NCBI GenBank assembly: GCA_028283855.1
Contig: JAPWJX010000005.1
Location: 186,001 to 250,000 of the forward strand
Source of the DNA: Verrucomicrobium sp.
Lineage (GTDB): Bacteria; Verrucomicrobiota; Verrucomicrobiia; Methylacidiphilales; GAS474
Direction of reading: 5' to 3'
Length of the DNA stretch: 64,000 nt
The number at the start of each line of letters is the position of its first letter. Position 1 is the first letter of the stretch. A model generated the notes under the pieces. That model was not told the DNA's origin. It searched no databases and worked only from the letters and a program-made list of their open reading frames with translations. Made by a program: the position numbers and the translations under genes. Positions 9,138 to 15,914 of this stretch are shown in pieces.

Positions 9138-10568
9138 ATGATCATCGAGAAAATCCAAGACGCCATCGGCCGGACGCCGATCATGAAACTCGACCCGGCC
9201 AAAACCGGGCTGAAGAACATCGACCTTTACGCGAAGCTCGACCTGCTCAATCCCTTCGGCTCCCTCAAGGACCGCATCGCCCAGGGCATGCTGGAGCCGC
9301 ACATGGCAGAGCTTTTGGCCAAGAAGAAGACCGTCATCGAGGGGTCTAGCGGCAACACCGCCAAGTCCCTGGCCGCCATCTGCGCGGTCAACGGCCTGGA
9401 CTTTCGCGTCTATACCAACCGCATCAAGCTGCCGGAAATCCGCATGATCCTGCAGCTCCTGGGCGCGCAGATCGAGGAGCTGCCCTCCCTCTCCGACTGC
9501 CCGGACCCGATGGACAACAACAGCTTCTTCGCCGTGGCCGACGGCGTGGCCAAGGCGGAGCCGGAGAAATACCTCTACACCGACCAGATATTCAACCCCC
9601 TCAACCTCCAGTCCCATTACGCCACCACGGCCAAGGAGATTCACGAGGACATCGGCGAGTTTCACTACTACATCAACTTCCTGGGCACCTGCGGCTCCAG
9701 CATGGGCGTCATCAAATACGCCAAGGAGAACTTCAAGGAGAAGACGGCGTGCTGGGGCGTCGTCGCCTCTCCCGGCCACCACGTGCCGGGCGGCCGCAAC
9801 ATGAACGAGCTGTGGGAGACCAGCTTCTTCGACAAGGACGTCTTCGACGAATTCATCCACGGCACCGCGCGGGACTCCGTGGAGGGGATCATCTCCCTCT
9901 GCCGCAACTTCGGCATCCTGGCGGGGCCTACCTCCGGCCTCCAATACCATGTCGGCCTCAAGCGCCTTCAGGAAGAGGACGCCAAGCTGGAGGGCACCGG
10001 CGTGAGGAAGAAGGCCGCCTTCATCATCTGCGACCGGGTCGAGCCCTACATGACCTACATCAAGAAATACTATCCCGAGCTATTCACCACCGCCACGTCG
10101 ACGCGCCCCCGCGTCGACGCCCTGTCCGCGGCGGATGTGGAGGCGGCGCCCGCCCTGGAGGCGGAGGCGCTGTCCCAGTTCCTTGGGGATGGAAACCCCC
10201 TGGTCATCGACGTGCGCGGCAACTTTGCCTACAACATGGGCCACCTGCCCGGCGCGGTGAACATCCTGGACGAGCTCTTCGGCCAGATGATCGAAGAGGG
10301 GCCGATCTCCGACAAGAGCCGGAAGATTCTGGTTGCCTGCGGCATCGGCAACATTTCCCGGAAATACGCCGCCTTCCTGCGCACGCAGGGTTATGACGCC
10401 TATTCCCTCAAGGGCGGCATCAACGGCTGCAAGAAGGCGGGCGTCACGCTGGCTTCCGGCATGGCCAAGCCGGAGACGGGCGGCGCCCACACCGTGGCCA
10501 ACCAGGCCCGGGAAAAGGGCTACGTCAGCCTCAGCGGCCTGAAGCAGCGCGCGGAGAGCGGCGTATGA
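9138..10568 (+). CDS. Cysteine-synthase/SbnA-like PLP enzyme fused to a C-terminal rhodanese domain
   Basis: 476 residues in two domains. Residues 1 to about 316 are a fold-type II PLP enzyme: PLP lysine K44 in GSLKDR, substrate loop SSGNTAKS (70-77), and a phosphate-binding loop GTCGSSMG (183-190) where cysteine synthases have GTGGT. A linker leads to a rhodanese domain (about 340-440) with DVRG, GHLPGAVN and a loop CGIGNIS whose cysteine (C401) is at the persulfide-forming position. The family catalyses beta-replacement on O-acetyl- or O-phosphoserine. The fused domain suggests sulfur is delivered as a persulfide. It overlaps the next gene by ATGA. A homologue of SbnA is possible, but no SbnB dehydrogenase is present. 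Confidence 0.82.
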   Translation: MIIEKIQDAIGRTPIMKLDPAKTGLKNIDLYAKLDLLNPFGSLKDRIAQGMLEPHMAELLAKKKTVIEGSSGNTAKSLAAICAVNGLDFRVYTNRIKLPEIRMILQLLGAQIEELPSLSDCPDPMDNNSFFAVADGVAKAEPEKYLYTDQIFNPLNLQSHYATTAKEIHEDIGEFHYYINFLGTCGSSMGVIKYAKENFKEKTACWGVVASPGHHVPGGRNMNELWETSFFDKDVFDEFIHGTARDSVEGIISLCRNFGILAGPTSGLQYHVGLKRLQEEDAKLEGTGVRKKAAFIICDRVEPYMTYIKKYYPELFTTATSTRPRVDALSAADVEAAPALEAEALSQFLGDGNPLVIDVRGNFAYNMGHLPGAVNILDELFGQMIEEGPISDKSRKILVACGIGNISRKYAAFLRTQGYDAYSLKGGINGCKKAGVTLASGMAKPETGGAHTVANQAREKGYVSLSGLKQRAESGV

Positions 10569-11287
10569 GCACCTTCATCGACACCGCGGACAACTACCAA
10601 TACATGTTCCGCCCGCTCAGCCACATGCGGCGGGAGAAGTTCAAGCGCATCGTCGCCCGCGTGGGCGGCGGCGACGTCCTGGACCTGGGCTGCGGACAGG
10701 CCGGACATTACTGGGCCATGGGCTACGCCCACAAGGCGGACAGCCTCTCCTTCTACGACATCGTGCCGGAGAACATCGCCGAGCAGCAGGCCAGCATCGA
10801 GACCCTCTCTCCCGACTTCCTGGCCGAAAGTTTCGGAGAGACCCTTGGCTTCCTCGGCGCGGAGGGGATCATCCCCCAGCCCGTCGATCCCCAGTCGATC
10901 GCGGAGAACATCGTGGGCAAGACCGTCGACGTGCGGGTTTTCAACTTCATTCACGACAAGGCCGACCGTCAGTTCGACTTCGTCATGGCGATGGAGTCGA
11001 TCGAGATCGCCGACACCTACGCGGAGTTCGTCTCCTCCCTGCGGACGGCCAAGTCCCTCCTAAAGCCGGGCGGGCTCTTTCTGGGCGTCATCCTGCCCTA
11101 TGACGTGCTGCTGCCCACCACCCAGGAGCAGATCAGCATCAAGCGGGAAGGCATCCTAAACCCCCGTGTCGAAGAGACGCGCCAGGCCTTCTCCGACGCG
11201 GGCTGGAACCTGGAGGCCCTGGAAACCTACAAGACCCTGCAGGCCAATTACGACGAGGCGATTTGCTTCTACGCCCGCCACGCCTAA
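10565..11287 (+). CDS. Class I SAM-dependent methyltransferase (first of two paralogues)
   Basis: 240-residue soluble methyltransferase. SAM motif I is VLDLGCGQAGHYWAMGY (about 38-54). A post-I acidic position follows in SLSFYDIVPEN, and the motif IV/V area is MAMESIEIADTYAEF plus LLKPGGLFLGV. It shares motif-I wording (DLGCG..G.YWA.GY..KA..L.F.D) with the methyltransferase two genes downstream, so the two are paralogues. The start overlaps the previous stop. It likely N- or S-methylates an intermediate of the operon's product. No motif fixes the acceptor atom. Confidence 0.8.
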   Translation: MSTFIDTADNYQYMFRPLSHMRREKFKRIVARVGGGDVLDLGCGQAGHYWAMGYAHKADSLSFYDIVPENIAEQQASIETLSPDFLAESFGETLGFLGAEGIIPQPVDPQSIAENIVGKTVDVRVFNFIHDKADRQFDFVMAMESIEIADTYAEFVSSLRTAKSLLKPGGLFLGVILPYDVLLPTTQEQISIKREGILNPRVEETRQAFSDAGWNLEALETYKTLQANYDEAICFYARHA

Positions 11288-11303
11288 ACAAGGAAAACGG
11301 ATC

Positions 11304-11849
11304 ATGACCATGGTTGAACAGTTCGTCGCCGATTGCGTCGCCGCCCTAGACAAAGCCGATCCGCCCGCCGAGATCGAGAAGCTCCTCCAGCGCTTCATGG
11401 CCGACGCGGAGGCCCTTAAGGCCGCCCTGCCGCCGATCGACGTGGAAGACTACCTCCTGCACCAGTCCCCGCTCCTGAGCATCTACCACATCCGGTTCGA
11501 GCCGGGCGTCGGCTATCCGGCGCACAACCACGGCATGCCGGTCGTCTCCGGCATCTACGAGGGCGTGGAGACCAACCGCATCTATCGTGAGAGAGAGGAC
11601 GGGAAGATCGAGTTCCTCAAGGAGGTCGAGTTCACCCATCCGCATACCTTCATCATGCGGGATGGAGTCCATGCGGCCTCCAACCGCGGCACCATTCCCT
11701 CCCTGGGCTTCCATATCCACGTCGGCGACTTCTACGGAGCGCCCCACTACCTGTGGGATGAGAAGACCGGGGAAAAGTTCCCTTACAGCGACAAGAAATT
11801 CGTCGAGCTGGCGACCTATCCCCCCGGCTATCCGGTGCCGCAGGTCTGA
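11304..11849 (+). CDS. Cupin metalloenzyme, cysteine-dioxygenase-like
   Basis: 181-residue single-domain cupin. Metal-ligand candidates are H74 and H76 in PAHNHGMPVV, and a later set in DGVHAASN (H123) and GFHIHVGDF (H137/H139). The arrangement resembles cysteine dioxygenase and related thiol dioxygenases, where three histidines hold Fe(II). Start chosen at 11304 because an AAGGAAAA ribosome site precedes it; the longer frame is antisense to nothing recognisable and lies in the previous gene. The stop overlaps the next ATG (TGATG). In this operon it could oxidise a thiol or thioether intermediate. A true cysteine dioxygenase role is not established. Confidence 0.75.
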   Translation: MTMVEQFVADCVAALDKADPPAEIEKLLQRFMADAEALKAALPPIDVEDYLLHQSPLLSIYHIRFEPGVGYPAHNHGMPVVSGIYEGVETNRIYREREDGKIEFLKEVEFTHPHTFIMRDGVHAASNRGTIPSLGFHIHVGDFYGAPHYLWDEKTGEKFPYSDKKFVELATYPPGYPVPQV

Positions 11850-12532
11850 TGCAGGAAGCCTGCGACTTCGACTACATCTACGCCCCGCTGACTCCCTACC
11901 GGGCGGAGATCCTCCGCTTTGTGGAGCGCCATGTGCCGGAGGGGGCCTCCGTCCTCGACTTGGGGTGCGGCGCGGTCGGCTTCTATTGGGCGCTGGGCTA
12001 TCTGCGAAAGGCGGCGGCCCTCCGCTTCGCGGACCGGAACGAGGCGGTCCTGGCCGGGCTGGCCGCCCGCCTGGACCAGCTGACTCCGGCCATGCTGGAG
12101 CGCGATTTTGCCGACGTGCCACCCTCCGGCCTATCCCGGGAGACATGGCTGGAAAAGCTCCATGCCGTCGCGGACGTGGCCCAGATCGACGCCCTGGAAG
12201 CGGGGGAGGGAACCTATGGCGCTCTCCTGGCCGTCGAGCTTCTGGAGTGCGCCCAGGATGAGGAGGAACTGCGGCGCATCGCTTCCTTCTGCGCCGCCCG
12301 TCTGGTTCCGGGAGGGCGCCTGATCGGCTGCACGCTGGATTACGTGGCGTGGACGCCCTCCCTGGAGGCGCTGGCCCGGGAGCGCCTGGCCGGCCGGGTC
12401 CGGATTGAGGAAAAGACGCTGCGGCAGGCGATAGAGGACGCGGGCTTAAAGGTGGCGGATTGGTCCGTTTTCTCCACCGGGATGGAGAACCATCCCCGCG
12501 CCTATTTCTTCTGCGCGGAAAAACCGGCCTGA
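11849..12532 (+). CDS. Class I SAM-dependent methyltransferase (second paralogue)
   Basis: 227-residue methyltransferase with motif I VLDLGCGAVGFYWALGY (35-51). The acidic post-I residue is in LRFADRNE, followed by AVELLECAQDEEEL and LVPGGRLIG. Clearly related to the methyltransferase encoded at 10565-11287 but diverged, so the two probably act on different positions or successive steps. It begins at the overlapping TGATG of the cupin gene. Its last 31 bases overlap the convergent cysteine desulfurase gene. Last gene of the operon. Acceptor unknown. Confidence 0.78.
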   Translation: MQEACDFDYIYAPLTPYRAEILRFVERHVPEGASVLDLGCGAVGFYWALGYLRKAAALRFADRNEAVLAGLAARLDQLTPAMLERDFADVPPSGLSRETWLEKLHAVADVAQIDALEAGEGTYGALLAVELLECAQDEEELRRIASFCAARLVPGGRLIGCTLDYVAWTPSLEALARERLAGRVRIEEKTLRQAIEDAGLKVADWSVFSTGMENHPRAYFFCAEKPA

Positions 12533-13650
12533 TCCCGGATCGCCGCGGCCGTTTCCGCAACGCTGGCCAAGAGGGCTTCGGCGTCCGCCTGCGTCGTGGG
12601 GCGGCCGAAGCTGACCCGCAGGCATTCGTGGGCGAAGAATTCCATCCGCATGGCAGCCATCACGTGGGAGATCTCTTCCCCGCCCGTGCTGCAGGCGGAG
12701 CCGCGTGCCACGGCGATTTCGGGAAGCGCCGCCATCAAGTCGGCCATCGGCACGCCGGGGATCTGGAAGTGGCTGACGTGGGACAGACGGGGGGAAGGCT
12801 CCCCGTTCACGCGCAGATCGGGAAAGGAGGCGCGGAGGCCTTCTTCAAAGCGGTTCCGGATGTCCTGAAGGCGGCGGGCCTCCTCCGTCATCCCGGCTAG
12901 GGCCGCATCGACCGCCGCGCCCAAACCGACGGTGAGGGGGACCGCCACCGTGCCGGAGCGGAGCCCATCCTGCTGGCCGCCGCCATGGATCTGGACACCC
13001 AGGCGGGATCGGAGGCCCGGTCCCACGTAGAGGGCGCCGATGCCCTTGGGCCCGTAAAGCTTGTGGGCGGAAAGGGAGAGAAAATCAGGGACGGTTTCCA
13101 GGGGGATCTTGCCTGCGGCCTGGGTGGCGTCCGTGTGGAAGAGGATGCCGCGCTCCCGGCAGAGCCGGGCGGCGGCCTCGACGGGCTGGATCACGCCGGT
13201 CTCGTTGTTCGCCCACATGACGCTGGCAAGGAGGACGTCCTCGCCGAGTCGGGAAGTGAAAGCGTCGACGTCCAGCGCTCCGTCGTTGTTGACCGGCAGC
13301 TCATCCACGGTGAAGCCGCGCCCCCGCAGGAAGCGCGCGGTCTCTAAGACGCTGGGGTGTTCGATGGCGGAAACCAGGATGCGGGTGCGGCCCGCCGGGG
13401 CCAGGTCGGCTAGGCCCTTGAGAACCAGGTTGTTGGCCTCCGTGGCGCCGGAGGTAAAGGTCCACTCCCCCCGGGCGCCCGGGAGCAGGCGGGCCAGCTT
13501 GGCACGGGCCTCTTCCACCGCCTCCTTGGCGTCCAGGCCGTAGATGTGCGCGTCAGCGTGGGGGTTTCCGAAGCGGCCCTCCCAGTAGGGGCGCATGGCG
13601 TCGAGGACGCGGGGATCGGGAGGCGTGGTGGCCAGGTAGTCGAAATACAC
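12502..13650 (-). CDS. Cysteine desulfurase (NifS/IscS family)
   Basis: 382-residue class V PLP enzyme that removes sulfur from cysteine as a protein persulfide. Visible are the PLP-stacking histidine in SAIEHPS (H98), the aspartate in FHTDATQAAG, the PLP lysine K197 in SAHKLYGPKG, and the persulfide cysteine C320 in ARGSACSTGGEE. The start is GTG at 13650. The gene is 13 bases downstream of the TAXI gene on the same strand and convergent with the exporter/biosynthesis operon. It could feed general Fe-S or thionucleoside synthesis, or supply sulfur to the rhodanese fusion; the second idea rests on proximity only. Confidence 0.88.
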   Translation of the reverse strand: MYFDYLATTPPDPRVLDAMRPYWEGRFGNPHADAHIYGLDAKEAVEEARAKLARLLPGARGEWTFTSGATEANNLVLKGLADLAPAGRTRILVSAIEHPSVLETARFLRGRGFTVDELPVNNDGALDVDAFTSRLGEDVLLASVMWANNETGVIQPVEAAARLCRERGILFHTDATQAAGKIPLETVPDFLSLSAHKLYGPKGIGALYVGPGLRSRLGVQIHGGGQQDGLRSGTVAVPLTVGLGAAVDAALAGMTEEARRLQDIRNRFEEGLRASFPDLRVNGEPSPRLSHVSHFQIPGVPMADLMAALPEIAVARGSACSTGGEEISHVMAAMRMEFFAHECLRVSFGRPTTQADAEALLASVAETAAAIRDQAGFSAQKK

Positions 13651-13663
13651 GGCGGCGCGGGAA

Positions 13664-14995
13664 TTAGGCGGTGATCTTGGCGCGAACGAAATCGACGTGC
13701 TGCCTCAGGGAGTAGAACTGGTCGGCAAAGGAGGCGGGCAGCCGTAGCTGGTTGACCGCCTGTTCGATCTCTTCCAGCCGCTTGAGGAGCGGCGCGCGGT
13801 CGCCTTCGGGATGGGTGAAGAGGTCCTTTTCCAGCGCCAGCAGGGCGCGATACCACCGCAGGAGCCGCCCGCGCATCCGCCACCGGTAGGCGACTGGCAG
13901 CAGCCGCAGCGTGGGCAGGATGACGACGATGGCCGGGATGATCACCACCAGGATGCGGCTGACCACGCTGGCCAGCCAGAAAGGGAGGTGGTGGTAGAGG
14001 AAGCTCTTCCCGGATCGGTAATAGCGCAGCGCGTCGTCGCTCAGGCGGAAGCCGTGTTCCATCGGCGCGGGGAATTCGCCTTTCTTTTGGAACAGGGAGG
14101 GGCGCCCGTGGATTTCCTGGGCCGCGCCGAGGATCAGGTCGGACAGGGCGGGATGGAGCTTTTTCCGCGCGACGAGCTCGATGGTCGGCCCCACCAGGTA
14201 AACGTCCCGGGGCGGGACGTCCTTGGCCAGGTCGATCGCGCCCTCGGGCATCTTAAGCGTGCTCAGCCAGTTGAAGCGGCGGGCGTAGGCTTCCTGCTGG
14301 GAAAAGCTTAAGAGATGGACGCCGGGCGCGGTGAGCAGCCCGCGAAGGATGGCGATGGAGGCGTCCTCCCCCATGAGAAAGACGGCGTCCACCTGGCCGT
14401 TCAAGAGCGCCTGGGAGGAGCGCTGCGGGTCCCAATCCAGGAGTGTGGTGGCCCCGTCCGGACGGATGCCGTTGGCCTCCAGAAGGGTGAGGGCGATCTG
14501 CCGCGTGCCGCTGCCCTGGCTGCCGATGACGACGCGCTTCCCGGCCAGAGCGGCCAGGGTGTCGACCGCCGTCGTGCCGCGGTAGAAGACGAGGAGGGGC
14601 TGGTAGGAGACGCTGCCCAGGGACATGAGATTGGGATATTCCTCCGACGTGACGCCGTCCTGGACGAAGCCGATGTCGACCTTGGCGGAGGGATCGTTCA
14701 GCCGTTGCAGGTTTTCCAAGGAGCCGTGGGAGGAAAGGACGCGGAGCGTCACGCCTTGGCGTTTGAGGATCGCGGCGTATTTCTGCGCGGTCGTGTAAAA
14801 AATGCTCCCCTCCGGACCGGCGGTGATCGTGAGGTGGGTGGGAGGCGCGGAGTGGATGAAGAAGAAGACGGCGGCGACGATGACCAGCGCGATGAAGCAA
14901 GCCGCTCCGATGGCGCCTTGATGGCTGATGCCGAAGGTTTCTTCCAATCGGGAGAGGGGAGCGTTGAGTTTGGAGGGGGCTTCCGGGGGATTCAT
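13664..14995 (-). CDS. Membrane-anchored TAXI-family TRAP solute-binding protein
   Basis: 443 residues. An N-terminal membrane anchor (about 27-48) precedes the TAXI periplasmic binding domain, with LTITAGPEGSIFYTTAQKYA, DIGFVQDGV, and GKRVVIGSQGSGTRQIA. The C-terminal part has one or two further hydrophobic segments (about 350-375) and a helical cytoplasmic-looking tail. Classical TAXI proteins are soluble and lie next to a fused TRAP permease. Here there is no permease, and extra membrane segments are present, so a sensory or tethered-capture role is possible. Same strand as and just upstream of the cysteine desulfurase. Confidence 0.8.
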   Translation of the reverse strand: MNPPEAPSKLNAPLSRLEETFGISHQGAIGAACFIALVIVAAVFFFIHSAPPTHLTITAGPEGSIFYTTAQKYAAILKRQGVTLRVLSSHGSLENLQRLNDPSAKVDIGFVQDGVTSEEYPNLMSLGSVSYQPLLVFYRGTTAVDTLAALAGKRVVIGSQGSGTRQIALTLLEANGIRPDGATTLLDWDPQRSSQALLNGQVDAVFLMGEDASIAILRGLLTAPGVHLLSFSQQEAYARRFNWLSTLKMPEGAIDLAKDVPPRDVYLVGPTIELVARKKLHPALSDLILGAAQEIHGRPSLFQKKGEFPAPMEHGFRLSDDALRYYRSGKSFLYHHLPFWLASVVSRILVVIIPAIVVILPTLRLLPVAYRWRMRGRLLRWYRALLALEKDLFTHPEGDRAPLLKRLEEIEQAVNQLRLPASFADQFYSLRQHVDFVRAKITA

Positions 14996-15006
14996 AAGCG
15001 ACTTAC

Positions 15007-15024
15007 TGACACTGTTGTGACACT
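15007..15024. repeat. Direct repeat TGACACT x2 upstream of the TAXI gene
   Basis: TGACACT occurs at 15007-15013 and 15018-15024, exactly 11 bases apart, about one helical turn. The nearer copy lies 12 bases before the TAXI start codon (minus strand). The phasing suggests a binding site for a dimeric regulator, or chance in a short spacer. Confidence 0.35.
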
Positions 15025-15040
15025 AACGCCGTAAGGCGTT
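15025..15040 (-). terminator. Perfect hairpin downstream of the tRNA genes
   Basis: AACGCC (15025-15030) and GGCGTT (15035-15040) form a 6-bp stem with a 4-base loop. It lies 12 bases past the 3' end of tRNA-Gly on the minus strand. It lacks a U-tract, so it may be a processing/stability hairpin rather than a true intrinsic terminator. Confidence 0.4.
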
Positions 15041-15052
15041 GATAGAAAGGGG

Positions 15053-15123
15053 AGCGGGTGAAGGGAATCGAACCCTCGTGTGCAGCTTGGAAGGCTGCCG
15101 TTCTACCATTGAACTACACCCGC
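15053..15123 (-). tRNA. tRNA-Gly (anticodon TCC)
   Basis: Read on the minus strand, a complete cloverleaf. The acceptor stem is GCGGGTG/CACCCGC, the D-arm contains AGTTCAATGGTAGA, the anticodon loop is CTTCCAA giving TCC, and the T-arm is GGGTTCGATTCCC. The discriminator is U, as usual for tRNA-Gly. CCA is not encoded. It lies 15 bases downstream of tRNA-Arg on the same strand, probably one transcript. Confidence 0.95.
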
Positions 15124-15138
15124 GGGAAAATTGAAAAT

Positions 15139-15212
15139 TGGGCCCTAAAGGATTCGAACCTTTGACCTTCTGATCCGTAGTCAGACGCTCTAATCCGCTG
15201 AGCTAAGGGCCC
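15139..15212 (-). tRNA. tRNA-Arg (anticodon ACG)
   Basis: Minus-strand cloverleaf of 74 bases. The acceptor stem is GGGCCCT/AGGGCCC, the D-arm TAGCTCAGCGGATTAGAGC, the anticodon stem TCTGA/TCAGA with loop CTACGGA giving ACG, and the T-loop GGTTCGAATCC. The discriminator is A. A34 would need TadA editing to inosine to read CGU/CGC/CGA. CCA is not encoded. Upstream member of a tRNA-Arg/tRNA-Gly pair. Confidence 0.95.
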
Positions 15213-15258
15213 GTGAAGGAAAAGCAAGAGTGCCGAAATCGCCGAATTTGGCAAGCCC

Positions 15259-15897
15259 CTAAAAGATTCCCCGGTCGACCTGGATCTGGTCGCCCGCCTG
15301 GAGGGCGATGTCCAGGGTGGGATTCTTGAGGGCCTCGACGGCGTTGAAGCGGATAAGGGCGCCGTTGCGCAGGATTTTGACCTTTCGCTTGTTGGCGTAG
15401 TCGGTGAAGCCGCCGCAGGCGGTGATGGCGCGCAGGACGCTGAGGTCGTTGGTGAAGGGGATGCGCTGGGGCTGGCGGACCTCCCCGCTCACGTTCACGT
15501 AGCGCAGCTGGGGGACGATGGTGATGTTGGGGGTGGAGTAAATTTTCTTTTCCCGGTAGGCCGTCTCGATGTCTTCCTTGAGCTGGGAGGTGGTGCGGCC
15601 CGCGGCCTGAAACTTGCCCGCGTAGGGCATGGAGATGTCGCCCTCGTCGCCGATCTTCACCTCGTAGATGCCGGCGTCGTCCGAGGGGACGCCGGAGAGG
15701 CGAATGGTCAGGACGTCGCCGACGCGCAGGAGGTCGGTTTCCGGCGCGGCGGCCGGGGTCTGGGCCGTTCCTTCCGGGGTGACGGCGGGGGAGGGCTGGT
15801 AGGCGGCGGTGCCGGTGTTGGCGCCGGTGGAGGAGAAGCCGCCGCCGCAGGCGGCGACGAGGAGGCAGGCGGCCAGGAGCAGGAGGAGGCGGTTCAT
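15259..15897 (-). CDS. Short Wza-type polysaccharide export lipoprotein
   Basis: 212-residue lipoprotein with a signal peptide ending in LLVAAC (Cys about 16). A Thr/Ala/Pro-rich linker follows, then a polysaccharide-export domain (DVLTIRLSGVPSDDAGIYEVKIGDEGDISMP) and a single SLBB-like domain (VNVSGEVRQPQRIPF...LRAITACGGFTDYANK). Wza from E. coli is about 380 residues with a C-terminal amphipathic helix. This protein lacks the second SLBB repeat and that helix, so it probably cannot form the outer-membrane pore alone. The upstream barrel protein may supply the pore. Last gene of a three-gene export operon. Confidence 0.87.
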   Translation of the reverse strand: MNRLLLLLAACLLVAACGGGFSSTGANTGTAAYQPSPAVTPEGTAQTPAAAPETDLLRVGDVLTIRLSGVPSDDAGIYEVKIGDEGDISMPYAGKFQAAGRTTSQLKEDIETAYREKKIYSTPNITIVPQLRYVNVSGEVRQPQRIPFTNDLSVLRAITACGGFTDYANKRKVKILRNGALIRFNAVEALKNPTLDIALQAGDQIQVDRGIF

Positions 15898-15914
15898 CGG
15901 AAAAGGGGAGGGTT

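Noticed and set aside
4113-12532. Staphyloferrin B-type (sbn) siderophore operon
   Set aside because: Only SbnA-like and decarboxylase-like genes are shared. There is no IucA/IucC-type synthetase, no SbnB dehydrogenase and no citrate synthase, so the known pathway cannot operate from this locus.
11304-12532. Ergothioneine or ovothiol synthesis
   Set aside because: No EgtB/OvoA sulfoxide synthase (FGE-sulfatase plus DinB) is present, and the methyltransferases do not look like EgtD. The cupin and PLP enzymes do not fit these pathways.
15053-15212. tRNA-associated integration site
   Set aside because: No integrase, no duplicated tRNA 3' end and no compositional break nearby. The tRNAs look like ordinary housekeeping genes.
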